From contig CAJVGD010000022.1 in NCBI GenBank assembly GCA_910890315.1, positions 186,001 to 250,000 of the forward strand: a stretch of DNA of 64,000 nt. Direction: 5' to 3'. Origin of the DNA: Serendipita indica DSM 11827 (Eukaryota > Basidiomycota > Agaricomycetes > Sebacinales > Serendipitaceae). Made by a program: the position numbers and the translations under genes. Positions 21,665 to 32,804 of the stretch are shown piece by piece; within the stretch, counting starts at the first letter, position 1, and each line of letters starts with the position of its first letter. The notes under the pieces are model-generated. The model saw only the letters and a list, made by a program, of their open reading frames with translations, did not search any database and was not told the origin of the DNA.

Positions 21665-24184
21665 TTACTCGCCACGACGACGCTTTGTGGGAGCAGCACG
21701 AGAAGCTGAAGAAAGTACCAAATCAGTAAACCCGACAAAACCATCAAAGAAAAATCGACGCACTCGACTCACCGTCATAGTCACTTCCATCATCGTCGTC
21801 GTCGTAGTCGGGGCTGCGGTCCCTCTTCTCACCCGCCATAGGCGTACCGAGGTCCATGGGCACACCAGAGCTAATGGGCGTTCCCGCGCCTTCGCTCATG
21901 AACATGATCTGGCTCTGTTGATCGGCATACTTTCGTGGACGCCCTCTGCCTCTCTTGGCACCTGTCGTGCCGTCTGGGTTGGCCGGCTCGGCGTAGACGG
22001 CGGGAGCAGGGAGGTAGTCTGGCGAAGCATGCGACAGGCACTCGTCGCAGAACCACTCGCCCAAGGGAATCTCCGCAAGAGGAGGGTTCAAACATCCGAG
22101 GTGATAGAGCTTCTCGCACTACGGAGCTATTAGCAAATCTTGAGTGAATCCAACAAGCATACCTTTTCACATTCCAAAGGCGAATCCTCTTCTCCCTTTT
22201 CAGTGTTGCAGATGACGCAAGTTTCTGGTTGGTCGTGGACGTCTGGGTAAGCTGGGAGGTCGCTGAGGCCATCATTGGGACGGGCGAGGAAATAGACGGT
22301 GTGGGCACCAGCGGCAACGCTATTGTGATTTTAGTACCAGGTTTGGTTATAGCTAGCCACGCACCTAAAGATGTCGAGGTCGGCAAGGGTTTCGATGGGT
22401 GTCGGCTTGGTCGCGCTCTTTGGCTTGTCTTCACCTTGACCAAGCTCACCGTTGACAGCGTTTTGACCCCTGTTATTGGGTGAGCAGGATAAAAAGAGAA
22501 GAGGATTAAACATACCATCCAGCAGTTGTGTGCTTTCCCTCGTTGGTGCCCACAGCCCAAAGTGTCACTCCACCGAGAGAGGCATCTGTGCACTCCATAC
22601 CGCTACAGACGGATTAGGACATGAATATAAAGGGATGAGGGGTACTCACGAGATGTCGTGGACATAGCGGAACGTCGTCCATGGTTGACCAGCAGAGCCT
22701 ATAGCGAGATAAGAAACGGACCTACGAGTTGTGCGGATGCTCACCGTCACCAGAAATCTTCCACTAATCACGAGTTTAGCATCTCACAGGGGGGCCTATA
22801 CCACAAACGCACCTTGCCGGCCAACCAGAACATGCCACTTCGGTCGACGACTGCAGAGCACGTGGGTCCGCAAAAGACTGCAGCAGCGCGTTGAACATCA
22901 CGCTCGCTAGAAAAGGTCGGAACCATCTTTGGAATGAGAGTATCCTTTTGGTCGCCTAAGGAGAGATTAGCTTCGGGTAGGGATGCAGCAAGGGGAGCGT
23001 ACCGAGACCGAGGCGGCAATATCCAGCGCAACCAAAGACAAAGACGAATCTGGGAGAGTGAGTGGTTGCCTCTAAATGAGCGTCAGAACATACCCATCGC
23101 TGTCGAGAACAAGACTGTGTTGGAGACCAGAGGCAATCTGGACAATCTTTCTGTCGGCAAGACCCTTGACGAGGACTGTAGAGAGTTAGATGGTAAAGGG
23201 GGGGAGATGGTCGGCGTACGAGGTTCATGCTCGGTATCAAAGACGGCGCGACCGCTGGTGATAATGTGTTCGCCGGTGCGGCCATTGCCAAGTTGACCCT
23301 TTTCGCCACTTCCAAAGGCGTAGACTGAAACAGGATTAGATAGTGTAGACATATGGACAGATGACAAACCTTTTCCAGAGGCCGTCAGGACCAAGCTGAA
23401 CGTGTTGCCAGCCGAGGCTTGGATGACCTTGTCGCCCTGTGCCTTCCAGTCGCCCTCGATAGCCTTGAAGGGAGAGACCTCTGCCGAGGGTTCATGACCG
23501 CACTAGTCGCATGAGTACAACCATAAGAAACGAGTCATGGGCCACCCTCACCTGTCCGCTGGTATTGATACCTGCACTCCAGACCTGACCATCACTCGCG
23601 ACGAGCAATGTATGCGCACGGCCCGTGGCAGCATGGACAAACTTGACACCAGGTTGAGCGCCGAGATCGGTGGGACGAATCTTGAGCGGGCTTTCCTCCC
23701 AGACGGCGGCGGTCATGGGCAAGCCGAGCGCAGAGTAGCTCGCACGACCCCAGAGATAGGCGACACCGTTGACATCGATGGCGACGGCGTGGCTCGAGTG
23801 TGACGATGTGTGGATGGAGACGACTTTGACGGTGCGCAGAGAGCGGAGAAGGTGCGGAGACATGAGATCTGGGCTATATTCGTATTAAAAACAGTGAAAA
23901 AGATGCATTAAAGTTGAATTTATTGTCAGCAGAGGCCAGCAACTGGCAGAGGGACGTACTGGTCGCCTGGACTAATCTTGTCCGTCTTTCTGCCGAGTTT
24001 GGGCCTAAGAAAGTGTTTTCACCGGTCAGAAACTATCATTAAACACACTGTCGTCGTTACCAGTCAGTGCCGCCCGTCATCACGACTGTTGAAAACGGAG
24101 CCCGTCAGCATGTGCAACACTCAAGAGGCCAAAAGACGCACCACGTCCCCAATTTTGACCCGAATAATCATTTCCAGACGCCAT
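21665..24184 (-). CDS. RCC1-repeat protein with C-terminal PHD finger and AT-hook
   Basis: Sixteen exons join in phase into 582 residues. Minus-strand order: 24142-24184, 24061-24085, 23960-24004, 23552-23873, 23370-23502, 23220-23324, 23094-23175, 23003-23049, 22813-22955, 22745-22763, 22650-22698, 22516-22602, 22365-22469, 22163-22319, 21773-22118, 21665-21705. The N-terminus ([15 protein letters not shown]) resembles RCC2-type propellers; RCC1 signatures include [25 protein letters not shown] and [13 protein letters not shown] complete C4HC3 PHD finger lies at about 436-481, followed by an AT-hook (RGRGRPRK, about 510-517) and an acidic tail. PHD fingers read histone H3 tails and RCC1 propellers can bind nucleosomes or Ran; a chromatin role is inferred. 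Two exons are only 19 and 25 nt. Confidence 0.9.
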
Positions 24185-25462
24185 TTGGTGTTGCCGATAG
24201 GAAGAAGAGAGTGCTACTCGCAAGTGGTAGTCGCTGAGATGCGCACACGACGCGTTGGACGTCCAGAGACGTACATGTCCCCATTCGGGCTGCAAAAATA
24301 CGCGTTAATTCACGGACAAGACGCGTGTATTCGTCCCTCATCGGCGCCCAGCATGGGTAAGCACACCGCTCGTCCTCAGAGCCGTGCAGAATCCCCCCCT
24401 CTGTGCTGAATGTGTACTGGAAATATGGCTCAAACGCGTACATGTGGTTTATTTCATACTTGGAAAAGCACTTTTGGCGCTCAGGCGACCACCCAAAGCC
24501 ACAACACGCGGATATTCGGAGCGGAAACGCGGTTCCCAATGTCAAGCCGCAGTTGCTCATAAAATTGGACGCGACAACCGCTAGAGACTATCGACATACG
24601 TGAGGAAGAAACAATGAGCAACCCAACGATATGCACCGTCTGGGGGAATTCCACGATTTCTTCCAAATAACCCGCGAGCTTATATCTCGGCTCTTTGCGC
24701 TTGGGAGCTGGGTCCAGGTGGCCCGCAAGACACTGCCTCGGCATCTATTTATGCGTTTATTCCTCTGGGAACCTGTCCCACAGTGAGCAATCGCAAGACT
24801 TTGGCCGGGGATTGCGAGGGTGCACGACCGTGACCGCGTCCGTCGACTAGAATCAGGTCCCCCTATCAATAATATGTAGTAATGTCGTCATATACTCTGT
24901 CAAATCGTCAGTCGTCCAAGCAACCAGAGGCCAAATACCCGCACCAGGATTGGCCATATTTACGAGGCGAGCATCTCCCAAACGATGGCAAACATGGGTG
25001 GAGAGGTTCATGACGGACTTTAATCATGCTTATACACCAAGAATGAGTACGCCGCGTGCCGGCCTCGCGATATCAATCGCCTTGAATCAATAGTGATGGA
25101 CGGCGAAATGACCGGGGAGAGTAGATGACATTCCTATTTGCATTAACCTCGTCTATGGATTGCATTTTGCGAATTGAAAACGCCCCTTTCCGAGGGCCCT
25201 ATCTTCACCCTCGCCGCTTGGTCGCAGCACACAACAAGGATAACTCAGTTGCGGTTGGATGATCACTAAACATCGTTGCAAAGGTTGTTCCTTCAGCCAT
25301 CTTGGCCCACAACGTCATTTCGCCAAAGGTGGTCGAGGCAAAGGTATCGCCAAACAGAACCAAACAACCGCGTTAATCGTGTCTATAAGTCACAAAATGT
25401 CCACATTACAGGTCGCACAACAAACGAAAGATTATACGTGAGTAACTTATATCCATCCCTCA
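24185..25462. other. Intergenic stretch
   Basis: About 1.3 kb between the starts of the RCC1-PHD gene (-) and the 3' end of the TPR gene (-), so it should hold the RCC1-PHD promoter. Several short open frames cross it without conserved content or usable splice sites. Confidence 0.5.
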
Positions 25463-27842
25463 TCAGAGAGGCCTATCATTCTCAAGTCCTTCGAGCGCCG
25501 CATTCGTCCGCACGTGAAGTGCATTCTCCAGACTGTACTTGCCTGTATCGTACTCGTCAGTTGATTCTCCAAACATGCAACCCGAACTGACCGCTCCGTC
25601 CACTCCAGTTCACCTCGAGAACCTTGCCAGAGAGCACGAGCTCTAAATGCCGCTTGGCCTCTTCCTTGTTTCCATTCCGCGCCTCGAGTCGCCCAAGCTC
25701 GTAATCTACAACCCATCAGCATCAGACGAAAACCAGACAAGGAGAACATACGCGTCCAGTAGACCAAATGATGATCGTATACAATCTGTGGCCCATGCTC
25801 GAGCACAAACTCAAACGACTCTTTGGCCAACTCGGGCGCATTAGGTACCGTGTTCACCTCCTTTGTCGTCGCATATGGATCCTATACCAGAGATGAATAC
25901 AAAGTCGTAGACAAGAGCAAGTACGTACCGGATACTCGATGAACCGTAAACACACACCGCGTAAGAAATGGGCAAGGCAATAATCATCCCAAAACCCATT
26001 CTTGGCCACAGCAGTCTCTTTCTGCTTTTCGTTTACCGAAATCCGCGATTTGGCATCCTCGTCCTTTCCAGATGGCTCGGCCGTGGCGCAATACGTCTCT
26101 GGACTATCCTCGTGCAACCGTAAGACGCCAATAGCATTGTTGATGAGCGGGAGCATCTTGTCCGTCAAGACGCTCCGCGGCGACCGTGCCAGTGCAATCA
26201 AGACATAGGCCAACTCGAGCGCGGGTAAAAGTAGACGACTCCCTTGAGACTTGAACTTGCGCGCCTTTCGAGAGACGAATTTCTACAGAAAGGTGAATAA
26301 AAGTACGGGTGATGAAGAGTAAGCGCACCTCGAGAGGGATACTCTTGCCCGCAATCTTTTGTAACAAGCCCGGAACCTCTTCCATCATCTTGTTCGCCTC
26401 TTCCCTCTGTTCTGGGTTTCCACTCTCGTACAACGACACTGCGAGACCATAGGTGTAAATAGCCTTACTCCACCCGGCCTCTAGCTTGAGCCGTCGCCAG
26501 TATTGGATACCTTCGGGGACTTTCCACATGGCAAGATGCGCAAATGCAAGCTCCCAGAGAGAAATTCCCTGCAAACTTTTGAATTGCTCTTGCACAACCT
26601 CCATCCCGGCCGTATAGTGCTCAATGGCGCGTTCGGGGTCCGCACGGAAGAGGGCGAGACGGCCTTGGCCAAAGAGGAAAAAGACGCCGGATGGGTACCG
26701 CTTGGCGTTCCACTCGAGGATCTGTTCGGCAAAGTCAATGTCGATGCCATTGTAAGTGATGCCAGAGAAGACGAGGTGGAAAATGAGGAGAACCATGTCG
26801 CCTAGAAAATGTCAGTAGATGGCCAAGGGAACAAAGAATAGAGGGCTCAGTACATAGACTACGCCGTAGCCCTTCTTGTTCTCTGGAAACGTCTGGTTCG
26901 AGCTGACCCTTTTTCCAACCCCCAACACGTCCTAATAGGTCCAGTGCCGTCTTTCGATCGCCCTTGTAGCCAAAGAGTTCGAGAATGGGGATGATACGAC
27001 CGGGGAGAAGACTGAGAATGAGATGAGTGACGCCCATGCCAAGATAGACACCCGAGCGGAAATGCGCGTCGACGGACGTGTCGATGGGACCGTTTCCTTG
27101 CTCGACAGCCTCGGCATCAATGGCTTCGAGATATTGGAGCATACTCTTGTACATGCCGATACAAGTGCGCATATTAATGGCCTCTTTAATAAACGCGAGC
27201 CAATCTCCGGAATAGACAATGCCTAGGATTGCCTTTTGAGCGAGACATTCAGCATAGACGAGCTCTGCGTGTCGTTGGACTGGAGAGAGTGACTTGTAAA
27301 ATGGGACGGGGTTTGTGCCGATGACGAGACCGGTGACGCGAGAGGCGAGGGAGAGTTGTTTACGATGTTTTGACGCGATATTTGAGCCCGTCTTCATCAT
27401 CTCGAGCGCGGCGCCCAAGTCCTACGAATCGAGGACGGGGGGGGGTCAGCAATCCATTTGGGCGAGATGCTTGCGGTGATCTCACCTTGTCTTCATAAGA
27501 CATGAATGCCTTTACGCTCTGGATGAGTCCATAGCCCGTGGCAATATATAATCTCTCGAGTTTTGGGTCGCCGTTTTTGAGGAGCATCTCCGACTCGAGC
27601 ATACGTGACTCTAGAAAGAGTTGAAGTGCATATCTACACTCGTCTATATCTGAATCCAAGTCTTGATCTGGCTTGTAACCCCGTCCTCGTTTCGCCGTCG
27701 TCGCCGTGGACATGAAGCTGCTAAACGAGCGCGCTGTGCCCGGCGTGGCAGGAAGAGGTGTTGACGGAGCGGAATTCGAGTCATGTTTAGACTGTTTCCT
27801 CGAGGGAGGGACAGCGAGATGGTCGACCGACGCCGTGGCCAT
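25463..27842 (-). CDS. IML2/TTC39-type tetratricopeptide-repeat protein
   Basis: Seven exons join in phase into 691 residues: 27486-27842, 26854-27421, 26329-26801, 25929-26282, 25752-25881, 25592-25705 and 25463-25542. The family is marked by ALQLFLESRMLESEMLLKNG near the N-terminus, a central CDMVLLIFHLVFSGITY, a TPR array (for example ALFRADPERAIEHY and WELAFAHLAMWKV), YELGRLEARNGNKEEAKRHL, and the closing GKYSLENALHVRTNAALEGL. Yeast Iml2 helps clear inclusion bodies through lipid-droplet contact; animal TTC39B affects lipid metabolism. The last donor was set by homology (GTCAGT at 25586-25591) because an earlier GT would break the conserved C-terminus. It looks intact. Confidence 0.88.
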
Positions 27843-27969
27843 GGTCAAAGAGGTGCGTAAGCAAACGGCCGGCGAGTCGGAGAATCAAAATGTGTATAGC
27901 TAATGACGATAAAAGAGCGACAATAACTAGGTAACAAATAGTCCATAACAAAGTCCATCACTCGTCTAT

Positions 27970-28674
27970 TTAGAAGAGTGCATAGCCAGCAACAAATGCT
28001 CCCGCAACCACAAATGCATGAGCTCCCATCTTGTTAGCGCCATTTGGAGTGGTGGTACTAGACGTGCTGATCGTCGTAGAGCGTGTCGAAGAGCTCGTTG
28101 CACGGGGAGCAGTCGAGGTAGAAGCACGCGGGGTGGTTGCACGAGGAGTTGTCGAAGTCCCTACGGAATCAGTGGCCGATTCACTAGCAGAGTCAGAACC
28201 CGATGGTTCAGCGTCTCCACCACACAAAGGCTCGTTGTTCGTGTCGAGAGAGCACGTGAGGCCGGGTGGGCAGCAGAAATCAAAGCCATCGCATTCGACC
28301 GTCGTGGGGTCTGCGCATCCACTTGCGCTGCCTAGAGAATATTTAGTACAGTTTCGTTCATCAATATAAAGACTTGCCCGTGCAGGTTGTACCGTCGGCG
28401 CAGCACGCACGACCTCCATTGGGGTCACATACGGATCCAGTGGGGCAGCAGCCACCATTGTCACTGATAGGAATGAATAATTATACTACATAGTCTAGTA
28501 CACTCACCATGCAATCTGGTCCGTCGTGCATGTTCCAGAATCTTGACGGGCGACGAGTCCAGACTTGACAATGGCCCCCGTGCGCTTCATGAGCGTCGAT
28601 GGGACACGAACAGCACCAGCCTGGCAAATCCCAGCGGCAGAGACGACGAGAGAAACGAGCGCAATCAGCTGCAT
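27970..28674 (-). CDS. Secreted Cys-rich protein with probable GPI anchor (copy B)
   Basis: Exons 28508-28674, 28378-28463 and 27970-28331 give 204 residues. The start MQLIALVSLVVSAAGICQAG is a signal peptide. The Cys module matches copy A (16311-17193) position by position (GGCCPTGSVC, ACCADGTTC, DFCCPPGLTC). A Thr/Ser-rich stalk follows, then a hydrophobic GPI-type tail ending VAGYALF. The middle exon is 86 nt in both copies. Intron 2 (28332-28377) has a GC-AG border with donor GCAAGT; no GT donor keeps the frame. Function is unknown; a cell-wall or surface role is inferred. Confidence 0.8.
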
Positions 28675-29067
28675 TATTTTTAGCAAAAGAAACGGCTTGG
28701 CGGGGGAATATGGTAGCAGGCAAACAAGTTGAATTCTGTTTGCATCTCATTTTCCACCCTTTTTATATCCCACGCCCTTTTCCAATCCCATTCAGTTTCC
28801 GGTCTCTGCCTCGCCCTAAACGCGCCTTCCAGAATTCACAAAAAATTCATTCTTGAACAGCCTTGTGGTGCTTCTTTTATTCCCGTCCAGTTTCAGGCCC
28901 TACTGCGCTCAGTGCCCGACCCCCCGAACCCCCGGAGAGCGCTCAACCGTCCGTCTGTGAAACGGTAACCAAACGCCACTTGTCATCCGGGTCTTTGTTG
29001 ATTCTCCGCCCAACGGCGAGGTGGAGCATTGGATAATCCCTGACAACAAGACTCTGATTCCGAGTTA
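28675..29067. other. Intergenic stretch
   Basis: The promoter side of the Cys-rich gene. It is rich in C/T on the plus strand (for example CCCACGCCC) with no coding signal seen. Confidence 0.5.
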
Positions 29068-30171
29068 TTACACCGTCTCTAGAAGCCCATCTTCCTCTAC
29101 ATCGAAACGTGCGAAATCTTCTGCTGTAAAATAGTAATGAACATCCTCCCACGGGAAATCTGGAGGTCCCCACGGGAACCATTCTTCTAGAGGCCATAGT
29201 GGTTCACAATAGAGGTCGAGCCAATCCCAATCGCGGAATATATTACTGGTACTCGGGTGGCGTTCATATCTCCACAGTCGACCGAGTGACTTGTCCACGT
29301 CAAACGTCTCCGAAAGGCAGAAACCTTCTCTAAGGACCACTTCTTCTATGGTTTCTGCATGTGTAAGTAAAAAGCCCTCCACATCGGTCTTCAGCCCCTC
29401 CATTTCTACACCCTTTGGGGTAAGCTCAAACGCCGACAATTTGGGAAAAGTCAGCTTTGAGAGTGTATCCTGTTCCCGGTCCAGACCATAGTACCACCGA
29501 AGTTTCACAAACAGACAACGCAGTGAGGGTAGGGAAAATGGTTCAGATATCTTCAACGGGTATCTTGTCTCGAAACTCAACGCAACAAGATGTTGGAGCC
29601 TCGGATGTGTGAGGGCACGAAAGCTGAACGCAGTGCTCCTATCGATGCCGAACATTACTGACAATGCCTTGATATTCCCTCCTCGAGGGTCCAAGCATCG
29701 TTCTACAGCAGTTGCCTCCAAATTCACCCCGATCAACTGAATGATTGGCGCGTCGAGTTGATCAATGTTCATGGTATACGACGAGCCCAGATTTCCCCCG
29801 TTGACTCCCCACCATGGTTCTCCGTGCTTCCATAGATAATAGGAGGTGTTCGAAACATAAACGGCATGTTTAGCATGCTCCATGCGCCGTCCAGGTGGCC
29901 AGATTGCAGCGCCGTCTGGTCCTGCGACAACCATATTGTCGTCCATATCTGCCAGCACGTCCCTCCAGCGACGGCAGACGAGACTCAACGTGACCCGAAT
30001 TCCCGCTCTAATCTGATTAGCGTCTGTAATCTCAGTGACTTTGCCACGGAGAAACTCGTATGTGCATAGCCAGCCTTGAATATCCACATATTCGGTGCCC
30101 AAGCAGAGGTGGAAAATCTCTCTCCACATATCTACCGGCATCTTCGATACGGCCGATGCAGTGTTTGCCAT
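29068..30171 (-). CDS. F-box-like protein (367 aa)
   Basis: A single-exon frame. I start at ATG 30171 because the 25 codons upstream have no ATG. The N-terminus holds SKMPVDMWREIFHLCLGTEY, then LSLVCRRWRDVLADMDDNMVV and IWPPGRRMEHAKHAVYV. Later come LPSLRCLFVKL and FPKLSAFELTP. It is most similar to the next two minus-strand genes (30549 and 31839), forming a second F-box subgroup with the ADMDD and WPPGR signatures. Confidence 0.8.
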   Translation of the reverse strand: MANTASAVSKMPVDMWREIFHLCLGTEYVDIQGWLCTYEFLRGKVTEITDANQIRAGIRVTLSLVCRRWRDVLADMDDNMVVAGPDGAAIWPPGRRMEHAKHAVYVSNTSYYLWKHGEPWWGVNGGNLGSSYTMNIDQLDAPIIQLIGVNLEATAVERCLDPRGGNIKALSVMFGIDRSTAFSFRALTHPRLQHLVALSFETRYPLKISEPFSLPSLRCLFVKLRWYYGLDREQDTLSKLTFPKLSAFELTPKGVEMEGLKTDVEGFLLTHAETIEEVVLREGFCLSETFDVDKSLGRLWRYERHPSTSNIFRDWDWLDLYCEPLWPLEEWFPWGPPDFPWEDVHYYFTAEDFARFDVEEDGLLETV

Positions 30172-30548
30172 AATTAACGTGGTAAGTAGTCGGCGCCAAA
30201 TTACGTGTGCCCACTCGAGCAGCAGATCACCAGTTCTATGGAGCAAATATGCTGAATAAATTGAAATGACATAAGCAGAAAATCAAAGAGGTGCGTCAAC
30301 CGGCATATCTCTTATGAGCCCGTATATCTACCCACTGTGGACTGCCTCTATGTAAAGCAAATCTAAGAAAAGTAGGCCATTCTCCAGGAATTCACGCACT
30401 GGTTCAAACGGCAAATGGACATCCCGAGTCGCTTTGCGCTTCATTGCACATCTGCCACAATCAGATTCTCAGTGGGGCGGGAAAAGGGGGGTGGATGCTA
30501 CTTTATTGACAGCATCAAAGAACAATAGGTGGCGATCTATTTACATAG
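30172..30548. other. Intergenic spacer of the F-box array
   Basis: A short spacer between two tandem minus-strand F-box genes. No other gene or repeat was seen. Confidence 0.5.
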
Positions 30549-31514
30549 CTAGTACGAGTCCGGCGGAGGCCAGTCTTCTACGGCAGCGAGGATTCCACCA
30601 TAACCGCGGTAAATTTCCAAACGAGGGTGAATTGTATACATCCTCAACCGACCGAGTGATTTATGCACGTCAAACGCGTCCGAAACTTGGAAGCCGTCCT
30701 TGAAGACCACCTCTTCGAGAGTTTCTGCGTGTACGAGTAGAAACCCTTCTACGTCGGCCCGCATCCGTTCAGTGTATGCGGCCCCTGGATTGAGCTCGAA
30801 TGCAGATAAGTTGGGAAAAGTCCAATTTGAGAAAGTACCCCTTAGGTCCGCTTTGTAATTGGTCCAAAGTTTTAAAACGAGGCAACGAAGAGATGGTAGG
30901 GATAATGGGTCAGATACGTTAAAGGGGTATCGAGCGTGGAAATTCAGCGCAACAAGATGCTGAAATCTTGGATGCAAGAGTACCTGCACGCTGTTTTCCA
31001 TGTTTGGTAAATACAACGCCTTGATATTCACAGTCGGAGCGTGTGGGAATGGTGATAAGTCCGCAGTGGCTATTTCTACCCCCTCTAATTGGACGATAGC
31101 TCCATTGAGTTGATCGACGGTGACAGTAAAGCGCGTCCGTGTTCCACCAAATGCCCATGGCTGCTTTCCAAGTCTCATCAGGTAATAGGAAAAATTGTCC
31201 GAATAAATAACATGTTTAGCTTGCTCTATACTCCTATTTGGTGGCCATACAGGTCCATCAGGTCCTGACACGACGATGCCATCATCCATCTCTGCGAGTA
31301 TATCTCTCCAGAGACGGCAGACGAGACTCAGCTTGGCCCGAATCTGCTCTTTGATCTGATATGCGCGTGTGATCTGGGTAGTTTCGACACGGAGGAAGTC
31401 GTATGCGAGCAACCAGCCCTGGGTATCTACCTGGGCAAGCCCTAAGCAGAGATGAAAAATATCTCTCCACATCTCCACAGGCATCCTGTGCACGACCAAT
31501 GCGAGACTCGACAT
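30549..31514 (-). CDS. F-box-like protein (321 aa)
   Basis: A single-exon frame starting at ATG 31514 (the upstream extension begins at GTG). N-terminus VHRMPVEMWRDIFHLCLGLA, then LSLVCRLWRDILAEMDDGIVVSG and VWPPNRSIEQAKHVIY. The central part has LPSLRCLVLKL and FPNLSAFELNPG, almost the same skeleton as the gene at 29068. It looks intact, but shorter than the plus-strand F-box group (about 321-367 against 408-442 residues). Confidence 0.8.
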   Translation of the reverse strand: MSSLALVVHRMPVEMWRDIFHLCLGLAQVDTQGWLLAYDFLRVETTQITRAYQIKEQIRAKLSLVCRLWRDILAEMDDGIVVSGPDGPVWPPNRSIEQAKHVIYSDNFSYYLMRLGKQPWAFGGTRTRFTVTVDQLNGAIVQLEGVEIATADLSPFPHAPTVNIKALYLPNMENSVQVLLHPRFQHLVALNFHARYPFNVSDPLSLPSLRCLVLKLWTNYKADLRGTFSNWTFPNLSAFELNPGAAYTERMRADVEGFLLVHAETLEEVVFKDGFQVSDAFDVHKSLGRLRMYTIHPRLEIYRGYGGILAAVEDWPPPDSY

Positions 31515-31838
31515 AACGGAATGTGCAATGGTTTGTGGTCGGCGCCAAGTCGGACCTGGACGACGCACTTATCCGTTCCGTTTAGCAACCGCGGCGAGTT
31601 TGAATGAGAATGCAGGAAGATATTGCATTCAAGACTCCTTTGCTGCCGGTTGACTCTGAGGTAATTTAATATATCAATTCTCCTATGATCCCGGAGTCCT
31701 AAGTCCTTGAAAATACTTCAGTAAATACATAGCAAGTGAAAGACACTTGAATTCTCTAGCTTCTTTTGACCATCCCCACAAACTCTGCTATATACGCTCA
31801 ATCCGCTCTTGGCCTCGAATAGTTGTGCAAATTTCAAG
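31515..31838. other. Intergenic spacer of the F-box array
   Basis: A spacer of about 320 nt upstream of the 30549-31514 gene. Nothing else recognisable. Confidence 0.5.
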
Positions 31839-32804
31839 TTATGCCCGGTCAGCTCCTCTCTGCCTGGCTCTGGTCACCAATGGGTTGACACTCGTACGCC
31901 GCCGTGTGTCATGGTATTCATATAACCTCAGTCGAGGGAGGGTTTTATCCATGTCAGGAGGAAGGGAAACCCGATCCGTAAACACCAACTCCTCGATGGT
32001 TTCCGCATGGACACGAAGGAAGTGTATCAAGTCATCCTTCAGTCGTGGAATGACATCCAAAGTCCCGAGCTGGAATGCGACCAAACCTGGAAATGTCCAT
32101 TTGCAGAGCCTGCCGTTTTGGTTTCCTTCGCTTTGATTGGATGCGACGCATAAGAGCAGGCACCGAAGAGAGGGTAAAGAGAGTGGAGAAAGGTGGTCTG
32201 GTGCATGAAAAGGGTATCCACTAGATATTTTCAACGCGACCAGGTTCTGAAACCTCGTATGCCAGAGGGCCTGCAAGTTGAATCGCTCGCAGCTGTCTGA
32301 ACTTAATGCCTTTATTGCCACGTCATTGGATTGTGAGGGTTCCGCCACTTTCTTGCTCCCCAGCATCACCCCATCCAGTTGAACGATGGATCCGTGGAGC
32401 TGCGATGGGTCTATCGTATACGGCTTTTTGCTGCGCGGAGCCCTGTAGTAGTCGTCTATAAATAATATTGAGAGGGTTTCCGTGACGTATATGACACGAT
32501 TGGCGCGGTCTATATTGCGGCCAGGTGGCCAGATCCAGCGCTGCCGCCCCGTCACAACAATCATATCATCCATGTCTACCAATGCGTCCCTCCAAAAGCG
32601 GCAGACGAGACTCAATCTCCCTCTGATACTCTCTTTCTTTCGATAATCACCGGTGATGAAAACGAACGAGGCAAGGAGACGCTGGTATTCGGCCAGTACT
32701 CCTTCCGGTTCCGTATCTGCGAGTTCGGAACCCAGGCAGATTCGAAAGATAGTTCTCCATATTTCCAATGGTACTCTATGCGCTGGCGATGCGATGCTTG
32801 GCAT
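31839..32804 (-). CDS. F-box-like protein (321 aa)
   Basis: A single-exon frame from ATG 32804. N-terminus AHRVPLEIWRTIFRICLGSEL, then LSLVCRFWRDALVDMDDMIVV and IWPPGRNIDRANRVIYV. The leucine-rich part has LPSLRCLLLC and FPGLVAFQLG. It is the third member of the minus-strand tandem array; all three share the VDMDD/ADMDD and WPP(G/N)R blocks. Confidence 0.8.
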   Translation of the reverse strand: MPSIASPAHRVPLEIWRTIFRICLGSELADTEPEGVLAEYQRLLASFVFITGDYRKKESIRGRLSLVCRFWRDALVDMDDMIVVTGRQRWIWPPGRNIDRANRVIYVTETLSILFIDDYYRAPRSKKPYTIDPSQLHGSIVQLDGVMLGSKKVAEPSQSNDVAIKALSSDSCERFNLQALWHTRFQNLVALKISSGYPFHAPDHLSPLSLPSLRCLLLCVASNQSEGNQNGRLCKWTFPGLVAFQLGTLDVIPRLKDDLIHFLRVHAETIEELVFTDRVSLPPDMDKTLPRLRLYEYHDTRRRTSVNPLVTRARQRGADRA

